Below, piece after piece: positions 1 to 10,687 of a stretch of DNA of 64,000 nt. This stretch comes from SCTD01 sp963781675 (lineage in GTDB: Bacteria; Actinomycetota; Actinomycetes; Mycobacteriales; SCTD01), in NCBI GenBank assembly GCA_963781675.1, contig CAWAGF010000001.1, positions 558,001 to 622,000 on the forward strand. Reading direction: 5' to 3'. The position numbers and the translations under genes were made by a program. The notes beneath the pieces are model-generated. The model searched no databases. It worked only from the letters and a program-made list of their open reading frames with translations, and was not told where the DNA came from. Numbering within the stretch: the stretch's first letter is position 1; every line of letters begins with the position of its first letter.

Positions 1-227
1 CGCCGGTCGACGACGGTGCGCCGGTTGTAGGTGACCGCCGCGCTCGCGGTGCCGACGACGGAGGCGAGCTTGTTGGTGCCGAGCAGCGCGACGACCGGCG
101 CCTGCGGCAGCACGACGAGCAGGGCGGGCAGCTGGACGAGGCCGCCGCCGCCCACGATCGCGTCGAGACCGCCGGCCAGGAAGGCGAACGCGCAGAGGAC
201 GAGCAGGTCGGTCAGCTCGACGTCCAC
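1..227 (-). CDS. TSUP (TauE/SafE) family permease, N-terminal part only
   Basis: The frame starts at GTG 227, just after a GGGAGGG ribosome-binding site, and leaves the window at the left edge after 75 codons. The visible part has a hydrophobic first helix with the glycine-rich AGGLDAIVGGGG stretch (residues 18-29), a second hydrophobic segment, and GTNKLAS at 50-56. These are hallmarks of the TSUP/TauE-SafE family of membrane transporters, which move sulfite, sulfonates or other small organic anions. The substrate cannot be told from this part. It is divergent from the VOC gene with only 26 bases between the starts. Family assignment is firm; function is open. Confidence 0.8.
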   Translation of the reverse strand, partial: MDVELTDLLVLCAFAFLAGGLDAIVGGGGLVQLPALLVVLPQAPVVALLGTNKLASVVGTASAAVTYNRRTVVDR

Positions 228-253
228 GCGCCACCCTCCCCTACGGTCGTGCC

Positions 254-731
254 ATGAGCGACGAGACCCGTGCCCGGCTGCGCGCGACCTACCTGAAGCC
301 CGAGGCGGAGCGGCCGGCGTCCTCCGCCCGCGGGCTGCACCACACCGCGCTGGTCAGCGGCGACGTCGAGCGGACGACGCGCTTCTACAGCGAGCTGCTC
401 GAGTTCCCGCTGACCGAGATGATCGACAACCGCGACTACCCCGGGTCGACGCACTTCTTCTTCGACATCGGCAACGGCAACCTGCTCGCCTTCTTCGACT
501 TCCCCGGCCTCGAGCTCGTGCCCGTACGCCGAGGTCCTGGGCGGGCTGCACCACGTCGCGATCTCGGTCGAGCCGCAGCGATGGCAGCACCTCAAGGACA
601 AGCTGGACGCCGCCGGCGTGGAGTACGCGCACCACAGCGGGACGTCGCTCTACTTCGCCGGGCCGGACGGCGAGCGGCTGGAGCTGATCTGCGACCCGCT
701 CGGCGAGATGTACGGCGAGCGCGTCCTCTAG
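254..731 (+). CDS. VOC (glyoxalase/bleomycin resistance) family protein, frameshifted
   Basis: The ATG at 254 opens a frame with the two-module VOC fold. The first half carries HHTALVSGDVERTTRFY near residue 29. The second half, HHVAISVEP onward, ends with LICDPLGEMYGERVL at TAG 729-731. The halves lie in different frames: one extra base near 517-523 breaks the gene (removing one C there gives GLELVPYAEVLGGL). VOC proteins are small metal-dependent enzymes such as glyoxalases or dioxygenases, and the paired histidines fit metal ligands. The substrate is unknown. Its stop codon shares a CTAG with the stop of the convergent ppa gene. The break may be an assembly error. Confidence 0.75.
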
Positions 732-1321
732 CGCGTCGTCTGGTTGGTGTGCACCGGCTTCTGCGCCTGCTCGACCGGCATGATCTTGTCGAGGTGCTCC
801 TCGTGCATCTTCGCGTCGCCGACGTGGTCGACGGCGTGCGGGTCGGCGGCGTAGCGCTCGCGGCTCTTGATGACCTCGGCCTCGGCCTCGTCGCGGCCGA
901 CCCACTCGGCGCCCTCGACGGACTTGCCGGGCTCGAGGTCCTTGTAGACCTCGAAGAAGTGCTGGATCTCCAGCCGGTCGAAGTCGCTGATGTCGCCGAT
1001 GTCCTTGATGTGGGCCTGGCGCGGGTCGCCGGCCACGACGCACAGCAGCTTCTCGTCCGGACCGGCCTCGTCGGTCATGCGGAACATGCCGATCGTGCGG
1101 CAGGAGATGAGGCAGCCCGGGAACGTCGGCTCCTCCAGCAGGACCAGCGCGTCGAGCGGGTCGCCGTCGCCGCCGAGCGTGCACTCCACGAAGCCGTAGT
1201 CGGCCGGGTAGCTGGTGCTCGTGAACAGGCGGCGGTCCAGCCGGATGCGACCGGTGTGGTGGTCCATCTCGTACTTGTTGCGCTGCCCCTTGGGGATCTC
1301 GATGGTGACGTCGAACTCCAC
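728..1321 (-). CDS. ppa: inorganic pyrophosphatase
   Basis: Family I soluble pyrophosphatase. It hydrolyses cytoplasmic PPi to two phosphates and so drives biosynthetic reactions forward. The protein begins VEFDVTIEIPKGQRNKYE, typical of actinobacterial Ppa. The GTG at 1321 is preferred over an in-frame upstream start at 1372 because a TAGGAGGA ribosome-binding site lies about 9 bases before it. The active-site signature DGDPLD is at residues 52-57 and YPADYGF at 39-45. At 197 residues it is about 35 longer than the usual 162. The extra part is a charged C-terminal tail (DHVGDAKMHEEHLDKI), which I cannot interpret. Divergent from dacB. Confidence 0.95.
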   Translation of the reverse strand: MEFDVTIEIPKGQRNKYEMDHHTGRIRLDRRLFTSTSYPADYGFVECTLGGDGDPLDALVLLEEPTFPGCLISCRTIGMFRMTDEAGPDEKLLCVVAGDPRQAHIKDIGDISDFDRLEIQHFFEVYKDLEPGKSVEGAEWVGRDEAEAEVIKSRERYAADPHAVDHVGDAKMHEEHLDKIMPVEQAQKPVHTNQTTR

Positions 1322-1407
1322 GGCGGGGCTTCCTCCTACGAGCGCGGTACGGGCGCACCTAGTCTCGCCCACGGGGCCGGAGGGGCTCCGCAGAGGGCGG
1401 TGAGACG

Positions 1408-2781
1408 TTGCGCACGGGCCGCGTCGTCGCGCTGCTCGCCGCGGTCTGCGTGCTCGGGGGCGGTACGGCGCTGGTCGCGGTGCGGGACGGCGACGCCCCC
1501 GCCGACCAGCCGGCGGCGACGCCCAGCGCTGCCGCCGCGCGCAAGGCGCTGCTGCCCGAGGTGCCGCGCGACGCGCCCGCGCCGACGGCCGCCGGGCTGC
1601 AGGCGGCGGTGACCGCGGCGCTGGCCGACCCGGCGGTCGCGGGGCGGCTCGCGGTGTCCGTCGTGGACGCCGAGACCGGCGAGCCGGTGCTGGAGCGCGG
1701 GGCGCAGACGCCGCTGGTGCCCGCCTCGACCGCCAAGATCGCCACGGCTGTCGCAGCCCTCACCGCGCTGCCGCCGGAGCAGCGGCTGACCACGCGCGTG
1801 GTCGAGGGCGCCGCGCCCGGTGAGGTCGTGCTCGTCGGCGGCGGCGACCCCACCCTGGCCGGGCCCGAGGCGCCGGCCTCCTACCCGGCGCCGGCGCGGC
1901 TGACCGACCTGGCCGCCCGCACCCGCGCGGGCCTGGCCGGCACCCCGGTGACGCGGGTCCTCGTGGACGAGTCGCTCTACCCCGGCGGCCGGCTCGGGCC
2001 GGGCTGGAAGGACAGCTACGTCACCGAGGGCGCGGTCGCCCCCGTCGGCCCGCTCATGGTCGACGGCGGCCGGGTCAGGCCGGACCGCGTGCGGCGGCAC
2101 GCCGACCCGGCGCTCGAGGCCGGCAGGCAGCTGGCCGCGCTGCTGCAGCCCGGCGTCCCGGTCGCGCATGGGACCGCGCCGGCCGGCGCCCGTGAGCTCG
2201 GCGCCGTCACCAGCCAGCCGGTCCCGCAGCTGGTCGAGCGGATGCTGGCCCGCAGCGACAACGACCTCGCCGAGGCGCTCGCCCGGCACGTCGCCATCAG
2301 CCAGGGGCAGCCGGCCTCCTTCGCCGGCGGGGCCGTCGCGGTGCAGCAGGTCCTCGGGCCGTTCCTCGACGAGGTCGGCGTCGGACGCCGGGCCGTCGCG
2401 CTCGTCGACGGCAGCGGGCTCTCGCGCGAGGACCGCCTGCAGCCGGCCGCGCTCACCCGGCTGCTCGCGCGGGTCGCCGCGGGCGACGGCTCCGACACCG
2501 TCGAGCGGCTCGCACCGGTGCTGACCGGCCTGCCCGTCGCCGGCTTCTCCGGGACGCTGTCCGACCGCTACCGCGAGGGCTCGCTCGGGGCAGGCGTCGT
2601 CCGCGCCAAGACCGGCACCCTGAACGGCGTCAGCGCGCTGGCCGGCCTGGTGCGCACCGCCGACGGACGGCTGCTCGCCTTCGACCTCACCGCCGACGGG
2701 GTCCCGCTCGGCGCGACCCGCGGTGCGGAGGCCGCCCTCGACCGGCTGGCTGCCGCGCTGGCGGCGTGCGGCTGCCGCTGA
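1408..2781 (+). CDS. dacB: D-alanyl-D-alanine carboxypeptidase/endopeptidase (PBP4 type, peptidase S13)
   Basis: Low-molecular-weight penicillin-binding protein that trims peptidoglycan peptide stems outside the membrane. A hydrophobic N-terminal segment (residues 5-25) acts as signal or anchor, followed by a Pro/Ala-rich linker. All three S13 motifs are present: STAK (S107-K110, nucleophile), SDN (283-285) and KTG (401-403). The 457-residue length fits the family. The start is a TTG at 1408 with GGTGAG four bases upstream; no better in-frame start precedes the signal segment. It heads the dacB, zinc protease, tilS, hpt series, the usual actinobacterial order upstream of ftsH. Confidence 0.92.
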   Translation: MRTGRVVALLAAVCVLGGGTALVAVRDGDAPADQPAATPSAAAARKALLPEVPRDAPAPTAAGLQAAVTAALADPAVAGRLAVSVVDAETGEPVLERGAQTPLVPASTAKIATAVAALTALPPEQRLTTRVVEGAAPGEVVLVGGGDPTLAGPEAPASYPAPARLTDLAARTRAGLAGTPVTRVLVDESLYPGGRLGPGWKDSYVTEGAVAPVGPLMVDGGRVRPDRVRRHADPALEAGRQLAALLQPGVPVAHGTAPAGARELGAVTSQPVPQLVERMLARSDNDLAEALARHVAISQGQPASFAGGAVAVQQVLGPFLDEVGVGRRAVALVDGSGLSREDRLQPAALTRLLARVAAGDGSDTVERLAPVLTGLPVAGFSGTLSDRYREGSLGAGVVRAKTGTLNGVSALAGLVRTADGRLLAFDLTADGVPLGATRGAEAALDRLAAALAACGCR

Positions 2782-2808
2782 CGCGGTACGGCACGTAGCG
2801 TCGACGGC

Positions 2809-3873
2809 ATGCCCAGCAGTCCACGCAGCCCCGTCGACTACGACCTCGCGGTCAGCACCGCCCGTCGCCTGGCCCCCGCGCCGCCGTCCGTCAGCTGGGC
2901 CGAGGCGGGCGAGATCGTCACCGAGCTGCGCCAGCTGGCCGTGCAGGCCGAGGAGCACGTCCGCGCCGTCACCGGCCTCGTACCGCCCGGCGAGGTCCTC
3001 GAGGCGACCGTCGTCGACCGGCCGGGCTGGGCCGCGGCCAACGTCGAGGGCTTCCGGGTGGTGCTCGAGCCGCTGACGAAGAAGCTCGAGGAGAAGGGCA
3101 CGCACGCCCTGGCCGCCGGCGTGACCGCGAAGGTCGCCGGGGTGCAGATGGGCTCGGTGCTCGGCTGGCTGTCGAGCAAGGTGCTCGGGCAGTACGAGGC
3201 GTTCACGGCCGCCGGCACGCCCGGCCGGCTCATCATGGTCGCGCCGAACATCGTGGAGACCGAGCGGCGGCTCGAGGTCGACCCGCACGACTTCCGGCTG
3301 TGGGTCGCGCTGCACGAGGTCACCCACCGCACGCAGTTCACCGCGGTGCCGTGGATGCACGACCACGTGCGCGGCGAGATCACGCGCCTGCTCGAGGCGA
3401 CCTCGCTGGACGACCCGGCGCAGCTCGTCGAGCGGCTCAAGGGCGTCGTCACCGGGCTGCCGAAGGGCGGCTCCCTCGTCGAGCTGCTGCAGACGCCCGA
3501 GCAGCGCGTCGTGCTGGACCGGGTGACCGCGTTCATGAGCCTGCTCGAGGGCCACGCCGAGCACGTCATGGACGGCGTCGGCCCGTCCGTCGTCCCGAGC
3601 GTGCAGCACATCCGCGCGAAGTTCGACGAGCGGCGCAAGGAGCACGGCGGGCTCGTCGACCGGGTCCTGCGCAAGCTCCTCGGCCTGGACCTCAAGGCGC
3701 TGCAGTACGCCGAGGGCAAGGTGTTCGTGGACACCGCCGTGCGCGAGCTCGGCATGGCCGGCTTCAACCGGGTGTGGGAGTCGCCGGCGACGCTGCCCAC
3801 CCGGCAGGAGATCCGCGAGCCGCTCGTGTGGGTGCGTCGGATCAGCGACACCCCCACCGCGATCACGGCCTGA
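2809..3873 (+). CDS. zinc-dependent metalloprotease-like protein (DUF2342 family)
   Basis: A 354-residue protein of the actinobacterial DUF2342 family, annotated elsewhere as zinc-dependent metalloprotease or coenzyme F420-biosynthesis-associated protein. The gluzincin-like motif HEVTH is at 169-173, and MSLLEGHAEHVMDG further on could supply the third ligand. No signal peptide is visible, so it is probably cytoplasmic. ATG 2809 lies 27 bases after the dacB stop and tilS follows 13 bases later, suggesting one transcript. The location between dacB and tilS is conserved in actinobacteria. Its substrate is not known to me. Confidence 0.85.
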   Translation: MPSSPRSPVDYDLAVSTARRLAPAPPSVSWAEAGEIVTELRQLAVQAEEHVRAVTGLVPPGEVLEATVVDRPGWAAANVEGFRVVLEPLTKKLEEKGTHALAAGVTAKVAGVQMGSVLGWLSSKVLGQYEAFTAAGTPGRLIMVAPNIVETERRLEVDPHDFRLWVALHEVTHRTQFTAVPWMHDHVRGEITRLLEATSLDDPAQLVERLKGVVTGLPKGGSLVELLQTPEQRVVLDRVTAFMSLLEGHAEHVMDGVGPSVVPSVQHIRAKFDERRKEHGGLVDRVLRKLLGLDLKALQYAEGKVFVDTAVRELGMAGFNRVWESPATLPTRQEIREPLVWVRRISDTPTAITA

Positions 3874-3886
3874 TCGGCGCAGGGGT

Positions 3887-4789
3887 GTGAGCGGGCCGCC
3901 GCCGGCCACGGCCGCGATCCGGGTGGCCGTGCGGCGCGCGCTGCCCGACGGCCCGGTGGCGGCCGCGGTGTCCGGCGGCGCCGACTCGCTGGCGCTCGCG
4001 GCCGCGCTGGCGCACGAGCGGCCCGGGTCGTACGCCCTGCTCGTCGACCACGGCCTGCAGCCGGGCTCGGCGGAGGTGGCCGAGCGGGCGGCCGGCGTCT
4101 GCCGCGAGCTCGGCCTCGACGCGCGGGTGCTGCGCGTGCAGCCGGCCGCGCGGGACGAGGGCGCCGCGCGCACGGCCCGCTACGCCGCGCTGGACGCGGC
4201 CGTCGCCGAGCTCGGCCTGGCGGCGGTGCTGCTCGGCCACACGCTCGACGACCAGGCCGAGACCGTCCTGCTCGGGCTGGCGCGCGGGGCCGGCGCGCGG
4301 GCGCTCGGCGGGATGGCGCCGGTGCGGGGCGCCTACCGCCGGCCGCTGCTCGGGGTGCGGCGCGCCACGACGCACGAGGCCTGCGTCGAGGCGCGGCTCG
4401 TCCCGTGGGAGGACCCGCACAACGCCGACCCGTCGTACGCCCGCGTGCGCGCGCGCCACCGCGTGCTGCCGATCCTCGAGACGCACCTCGGCCCCGGGAT
4501 CGCCGAGGCGCTCGCACGCAGCGCCGACCAGCTCCGCGACGACGCCGAGGCGCTGGACGCGCTCACGCCCGACACCGACGTCGTGACCGAGCTGGCCGCC
4601 CTGCCGGCGGCGTTGCGCAGCCGTGCGCTCAAGCGGATGGCCGAGCGGGTCTGCGGCAGCGCGGTGACCAGCGCGCACGTCGCGGCGCTGCGTGCGCTGG
4701 TGGACGACTGGCACGGCCAGGGGCCGGTGGCGCTGCCCGGCGGCCACCGGGTGGGCCGCACGGGCCGCCGGTTAGCCTCGCTCCCGTGA
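3887..4789 (+). CDS. tilS: tRNA(Ile)-lysidine synthase
   Basis: N-type ATP pyrophosphatase that converts C34 of the tRNA-Ile CAU anticodon to lysidine, so that it reads AUA. The PP-loop motif SGGADS lies at residues 29-34, followed by VDHGLQPGS and a GHTLDDQAETVLL helix typical of TilS. At 300 residues it has the catalytic and core domains but little of the C-terminal domains seen in enterobacterial enzymes; this is common in actinobacteria. GTG 3887 is the first start after the upstream stop. The TGA overlaps the hpt GTG by four bases (GTGA). Confidence 0.92.
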   Translation: MSGPPPATAAIRVAVRRALPDGPVAAAVSGGADSLALAAALAHERPGSYALLVDHGLQPGSAEVAERAAGVCRELGLDARVLRVQPAARDEGAARTARYAALDAAVAELGLAAVLLGHTLDDQAETVLLGLARGAGARALGGMAPVRGAYRRPLLGVRRATTHEACVEARLVPWEDPHNADPSYARVRARHRVLPILETHLGPGIAEALARSADQLRDDAEALDALTPDTDVVTELAALPAALRSRALKRMAERVCGSAVTSAHVAALRALVDDWHGQGPVALPGGHRVGRTGRRLASLP

Positions 4790-5343
4790 CGGCTGACGTG
4801 CCCAAGGAGATCGAGCGGGTCCTCATCTCCGAGCAGGAGATCGCCGCCAAGGTGGCCGAGCTGGCCGAGCAGGTGGACGCCGACTACGCCGGCAAGGAGA
4901 TCCTGCTCGTCGGGGTGCTCAAGGGCGCCGTGATGTTCATGGCCGACTTCGCCCGCGCGCTGTCGACGCCGGTGTCGATGGAGTTCATGGCCGTCTCCTC
5001 GTACGGCTCCTCCACGAGCAGCAGCGGCGTCGTGCGCATCCTCAAGGACCTCGACCGCGACATCGTCGACAAGCACGTCGTGGTCGTGGAGGACGTCATC
5101 GACTCCGGCCTGACGCTCTCGTGGCTGCTGCGCAACATGCGCTCGCGCGGCCCGGCGTCGGTCGAGGTGGTCGCGCTGCTGCGCAAGCCCGAGGCCGCGA
5201 AGGTCAACGTGCCGGTGAAGTACGTCGGCTTCGACATCGCCACGGAGTTCGTCGTGGGCTACGGCCTGGACTACGCCGAGCGCTACCGCGACCTGCCCTT
5301 CGTGGGGCTGCTGCGTCCCGAGGTGTACAGCAGCGCTCCCTGA
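4786..5343 (+). CDS. hpt: hypoxanthine phosphoribosyltransferase
   Basis: Purine salvage enzyme that forms IMP or GMP from hypoxanthine or guanine and PRPP. The PRPP-binding motif VVVVEDVIDSGLT spans residues 98-110. MAVSSYGSSTSSSG (about 68-81) is the flexible active-site loop and VGFDIATEFVVGYGLDY the C-terminal base-binding part. The 185-residue length is normal. Start GTG 4786 overlaps the tilS stop by four bases, indicating translational coupling. The tilS-hpt-ftsH order is conserved from Bacillus to actinobacteria. A 125-base gap with no other gene separates it from ftsH. Confidence 0.95.
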   Translation: MTADVPKEIERVLISEQEIAAKVAELAEQVDADYAGKEILLVGVLKGAVMFMADFARALSTPVSMEFMAVSSYGSSTSSSGVVRILKDLDRDIVDKHVVVVEDVIDSGLTLSWLLRNMRSRGPASVEVVALLRKPEAAKVNVPVKYVGFDIATEFVVGYGLDYAERYRDLPFVGLLRPEVYSSAP

Positions 5344-5468
5344 GCGAGGATGGGGCACCGGAACACCGCTCCCGCACCGCCCGTTGGACCTGTCAGCGGC
5401 GGTGCGCACCGGTGTACCGTCGTGATCCATCTTCTTAGAGGAGGGACGGGGCCGCGCGCCCCGCATCG

Positions 5469-7631
<2,163 letters not shown>

Positions 7632-7639
7632 GCGGGCGC

Positions 7640-8212
7640 GTGCCCCCGTACGACCACGCGCGGGTCGAGGCCGCCGTCCGCGAGCTGCTGCTCGCGGTCG
7701 GCGAGGACCCCGACCGCGAGGGCCTCGTCGACACCCCCTCGCGGGTGGCGCGCATGTACGCCGAGGTGTTCGCCGGGCTGCACACCGACCCGGACGACCT
7801 GGTGCTGCCGCTGTTCGACGAGAAGCACGACGAGATGGTCATCGTGAAGGACATCCCGCTGTCCTCCTTCTGCGAGCACCACCTCATCCCGTGGACCGGT
7901 CACGCCGCGGTCGGCTACCTGCCGGGCAAGGACGGCCGGATCACCGGGCTGTCCAAGCTGGCCCGCCTGGTCGACCTCTACGCCAAGCGGCCGTCGGTGC
8001 AGGAGCGGGTCACCGCGCAGGTCGCCGACGCGCTGATGGACAAGCTGCAGCCGCGCGGCGCGATCGTCGTCGTGGAGGCCGAGCACCTGTGCATGTCGAT
8101 GCGCGGCGTGCAGAAGCCGGGCGCGCGGACGGTCACGTCCGCGGTGCGCGGGTCGTTCAAGAGCTCCGCGGTCACCCGGACCGAGGCGATGAGCCTGATC
8201 CTCGGGCGATGA
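7640..8212 (+). CDS. folE: GTP cyclohydrolase I
   Basis: First step of tetrahydrofolate synthesis: GTP to 7,8-dihydroneopterin triphosphate. Zinc and active-site residues C78, H80-H81 (in FCEHHLIPWTG) and C151 (in AEHLCMSMRG) are all present. The 190-residue length fits the homodecameric type I enzyme. Start GTG 7640 gives VPPYDHARVE; a longer frame opens upstream but overlaps ftsH. The stop overlaps the folP start as ATGA. It is first in the folate block folE-folP-NTF2-folB-folK. Confidence 0.95.
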   Translation: MPPYDHARVEAAVRELLLAVGEDPDREGLVDTPSRVARMYAEVFAGLHTDPDDLVLPLFDEKHDEMVIVKDIPLSSFCEHHLIPWTGHAAVGYLPGKDGRITGLSKLARLVDLYAKRPSVQERVTAQVADALMDKLQPRGAIVVVEAEHLCMSMRGVQKPGARTVTSAVRGSFKSSAVTRTEAMSLILGR

Positions 8213-9000
8213 CCCGCACGCTGGTCATGGGCGTCGTCAACGTCACGCCGGACTCCTTCAGCGACGGCTACCCCGACCGCGGGGCCGCGGTGCGGCACGG
8301 CCAGCAGCTGCTGGCCGACGGCGCCGACCTGCTCGACGTCGGCGGCGAGTCCACCCGACCGGGCGCCGGGCGCGTCGACGAGCAGGAGGAGCTCCAGCGG
8401 GTCCTGCCGGTCGTGCGCGAGCTGGCCGCGGACGGCGCGCTCGTCTCCGTCGACACCACCCGCGCGTCGGTCGCGGGCGCCGCGCTGGAGGCCGGCGCGC
8501 AGGTCGTCAACGACGTCTCCGGCGGGCTGGCCGACCCGGCCATGCTGCCGCTCGTCGCGGACGCCGGCGTGCCTTACGTCGTGATGCACTGGCGGGGGCA
8601 CAGCGCCGCCATGCAGAGCCGTGCGCAGTACGCCGACGTGGTGGCCGAGGTCTGCCGTGAGCTGGTGCAGCGTCGCGACGCCGCCCTGGCCGCCGGGGTC
8701 GCCGGCGAGCGGATCGTGCTCGACCCGGGGCTCGGCTTCGCGAAGGAGCCCGAGCACAGCTGGGCGCTGGTGCGGGCACTGCCCGCGCTGGCGGGCCTCG
8801 GGCACCCGCTGCTCGTCGGCGCCTCCCGCAAGGGCTTCCTCGGCGCGCTGCTCGACGGGCGCCCGGCGGCGGAGCGGGATGCCGCGACCGCGGCCGTGAC
8901 CGTGCTGGCGGCCCAGGCGGGGGCGTGGGCGGTGCGGGTCCACGACGTGCGCAGCAGCGCGGACGCGGTGCGCGTGGTGGCGGCGGTGGCTAGCCCGTGA
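8209..9000 (+). CDS. folP: dihydropteroate synthase
   Basis: Condenses 6-hydroxymethyl-dihydropterin diphosphate with p-aminobenzoate; it is the sulfonamide target. It has a TIM-barrel signature near the N-terminus (MGVVNVTPDSFSDG at 7-20), DVGGESTRPGA for pterin and phosphate binding, and VGASRKGFLG near the C-terminus. The 263-residue length is normal. ATG 8209 overlaps the folE stop by four bases. The TGA overlaps the start of the small NTF2-like gene. Confidence 0.95.
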   Translation: MTRTLVMGVVNVTPDSFSDGYPDRGAAVRHGQQLLADGADLLDVGGESTRPGAGRVDEQEELQRVLPVVRELAADGALVSVDTTRASVAGAALEAGAQVVNDVSGGLADPAMLPLVADAGVPYVVMHWRGHSAAMQSRAQYADVVAEVCRELVQRRDAALAAGVAGERIVLDPGLGFAKEPEHSWALVRALPALAGLGHPLLVGASRKGFLGALLDGRPAAERDAATAAVTVLAAQAGAWAVRVHDVRSSADAVRVVAAVASP

Positions 9001-9407
9001 CCGACGTCGCTGCGGTGGAGGCCGCGAACACCGCGATGTACGAGGCGTTCGAGAGCGCCGACGTCGACCGCATGGCGCGCGTCTGGGACGACCTCGACCC
9101 GGCTGCCGTCGTCTGCGTGCACCCCGGCTGGCCGATGCTGCGCGGCCGGGACCACGTCCTGCGCTCGTGGTCGGCGGTCATGGCCGGTACCGACTACGTC
9201 CAGTTCTTCCTCACCGACGTGCAGGTCAGCGTGCTGGGCGACACGGCGGTGGTCACCTGCACCGAGAACGTCCTGACCGAGGTCACCGAGCTCGGCCAGG
9301 GCGGTAACCGGGTCGTCGCCACCAACGTGCTCGTCCGTCGGCCGGACGGCTGGCGCGTGCAGGTGCACCACGGCTCGCCGGTCCTGGGCCGGCTCGTCGA
9401 TGAGTGA
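8997..9407 (+). CDS. NTF2-like/SnoaL-type protein inside the folate operon
   Basis: A 136-residue alpha+beta cone-fold protein of the nuclear transport factor 2-like superfamily. The opening helix (AAVEAANTAMYEAFESADVD), VCVHPGWPMLRG and the final WRVQVHHGSP are typical. GTG 8997 overlaps folP, and its TGA lies inside the start of folB (overlap of 8 bases), so it is translated with the folate enzymes. Its role is not established. Coupling suggests it may handle or hydrolyse a pterin intermediate, but that is inference from position only. Confidence 0.8.
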   Translation: MTDVAAVEAANTAMYEAFESADVDRMARVWDDLDPAAVVCVHPGWPMLRGRDHVLRSWSAVMAGTDYVQFFLTDVQVSVLGDTAVVTCTENVLTEVTELGQGGNRVVATNVLVRRPDGWRVQVHHGSPVLGRLVDE

Positions 9408-9759
9408 CGACCGGATCGCGCTGACCGGGCTGCGGGTGCGCGGCCACCACGGGGTGCTGCCCGTGGAGCGCGAGCAGGGGCAGGACTTCGTCGTCGACGT
9501 GGTGCTGCACCTCGACACCCGCGCGGCCGCGGCCTCGGACGACGTCGCCGACACCGTGCACTACGGCGAGCTGGCCGGCCGGCTGGCCGAGGTGGTCGCG
9601 GGGGAGCCGGTCGACCTGCTCGAGACGCTGGCGCAGCAGCTGGCCGACGTGTGCCTGTCCTACCGCCTGGTCGAGCGGGCGGTGGTGACGGTGCACAAGC
9701 CGAGCGCACCGATCCCGCTGGACTTCCAGGACGTGGCCGTGACGGTGGTGCGCCCGTGA
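9400..9759 (+). CDS. folB: dihydroneopterin aldolase
   Basis: Converts 7,8-dihydroneopterin to 6-hydroxymethyl-7,8-dihydropterin. Family motifs seen are LRVRGHHGVLPVEREQGQDF near the N-terminus, the DTVHYGEL substrate-binding segment and a catalytic lysine in VTVHKPSAPIP near the C-terminus. The 119-residue length is normal for the octameric enzyme. ATG 9400 lies inside the end of the NTF2-like gene. The stop overlaps folK as GTGA. Confidence 0.94.
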   Translation: MSDDRIALTGLRVRGHHGVLPVEREQGQDFVVDVVLHLDTRAAAASDDVADTVHYGELAGRLAEVVAGEPVDLLETLAQQLADVCLSYRLVERAVVTVHKPSAPIPLDFQDVAVTVVRP

Positions 9760-10220
9760 CGGCGGTGCTGAGCATCGGGAGCAACCTCGGCGACCGGCTC
9801 GCCCACCTCCGCCTGGCCGTCGAGGTGCTGCAGCCGCACATCGTGTCGCCCGTCTACGAGACCGCTCCGGTCGGCGGCGTCGCGCAGGACGACTTCCTCA
9901 ACGCGGTGCTGCTGTGCGACCTCGACGCCGCGACCGCGTGGGAGCGGGCCCAGCTGGCGGAGCAGCGTGCGGCCCGCGAGCGCACGGTCCGCTGGGGCCC
10001 GCGCACCCTCGACGTCGACGTCGTGGCGGCCGACGGCCCGCCGCCCGACGGCCTGGAGCTGCCGCACCCGCGGGCGCACGAGCGCGCCTTCGTGCTCGTC
10101 CCCTGGTTCGCCGCCGACCCGGCCGCGGTGCTGCCCGGCCACGGCCCGGTCGCCGGCCTGCTCGCCGGACTGGACCTGTCCGCAGTGCGCCGGCGCGACG
10201 ACCTGGCGCTCGTGCCGTGA
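9756..10220 (+). CDS. folK: 6-hydroxymethyl-7,8-dihydropterin pyrophosphokinase
   Basis: Transfers diphosphate from ATP to hydroxymethyl-dihydropterin, giving the FolP substrate. Motifs are SIGSNLGDR at the N-terminus, PVYETAPVGG, and the signature RWGPRTLDVDVV. At 154 residues it is of normal size. Start GTG 9756 overlaps the folB stop by four bases, and the folK stop again overlaps the next gene by four. The start is fixed by homology and coupling; longer upstream extension overlaps folB. Confidence 0.94.
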   Translation: MTAVLSIGSNLGDRLAHLRLAVEVLQPHIVSPVYETAPVGGVAQDDFLNAVLLCDLDAATAWERAQLAEQRAARERTVRWGPRTLDVDVVAADGPPPDGLELPHPRAHERAFVLVPWFAADPAAVLPGHGPVAGLLAGLDLSAVRRRDDLALVP

Positions 10221-10687
10221 CGGCCACCCGCCCCCGCACGCTGCTGCTGCTGGCCCTCGGCTTCGGCGCGCTGAGCTACCTCGTGGCTGCCGTGGCGTAC
10301 GGCTCGCTGCCCGTCCTGCCGCGCTACGCACCGGTCAGCGTGGTGCTGCTCGCGGTGGTGGAGCTGGGCATGGCGAAGGTCGTGCGGGACCGGCTCGCGC
10401 ACCGGCTGGACGACCGTGGCCGGCCGAAGGGGCGTCCGCTGCACCCGATGCAGGTCGCCCGGGCCGCGGTGCTGGCCAAGGCGTCCAGCGCCGGCGGCGC
10501 CGTTCTGCTCGGCGGCTACGGCGGGCTGCTCGCCTGGACGCTGCCCCGGCGAGGGGTGCTGCTCGCCAGCGAGCGGGACGCGACGGTCGCGGGCTTCTCC
10601 GCCGTCGCGTGCCTCGGGCTGGTCGTCGCCGCTCTGGTGCTCGAGCGCGCGTGCCGTCGGCCCGACTCCCTAGAGTCGCAGGCATGA
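10217..10687 (+). CDS. DUF3180 family membrane protein
   Basis: A 156-residue integral membrane protein with four hydrophobic segments (about 8-28, 36-55, 85-110, 122-142). It belongs to the DUF3180 family, which in actinobacteria almost always follows folK. GTG 10217 overlaps the folK stop (GTGA), so it is co-translated with the folate enzymes. No catalytic motif is visible and its function is unknown. A tie to folate or a neighbouring membrane process is only suggested by position. Confidence 0.82.
   Translation: MTATRPRTLLLLALGFGALSYLVAAVAYGSLPVLPRYAPVSVVLLAVVELGMAKVVRDRLAHRLDDRGRPKGRPLHPMQVARAAVLAKASSAGGAVLLGGYGGLLAWTLPRRGVLLASERDATVAGFSAVACLGLVVAALVLERACRRPDSLESQA

Noticed and set aside
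1336..4173. Very long open frame on the minus strand (over 900 codons)
   Set aside because: It is antisense to dacB, the metalloprotease and tilS, has low-complexity Arg/Gly/Ala composition and no domain; such shadow frames are expected in very GC-rich DNA. Many similar ones in the window were left out.
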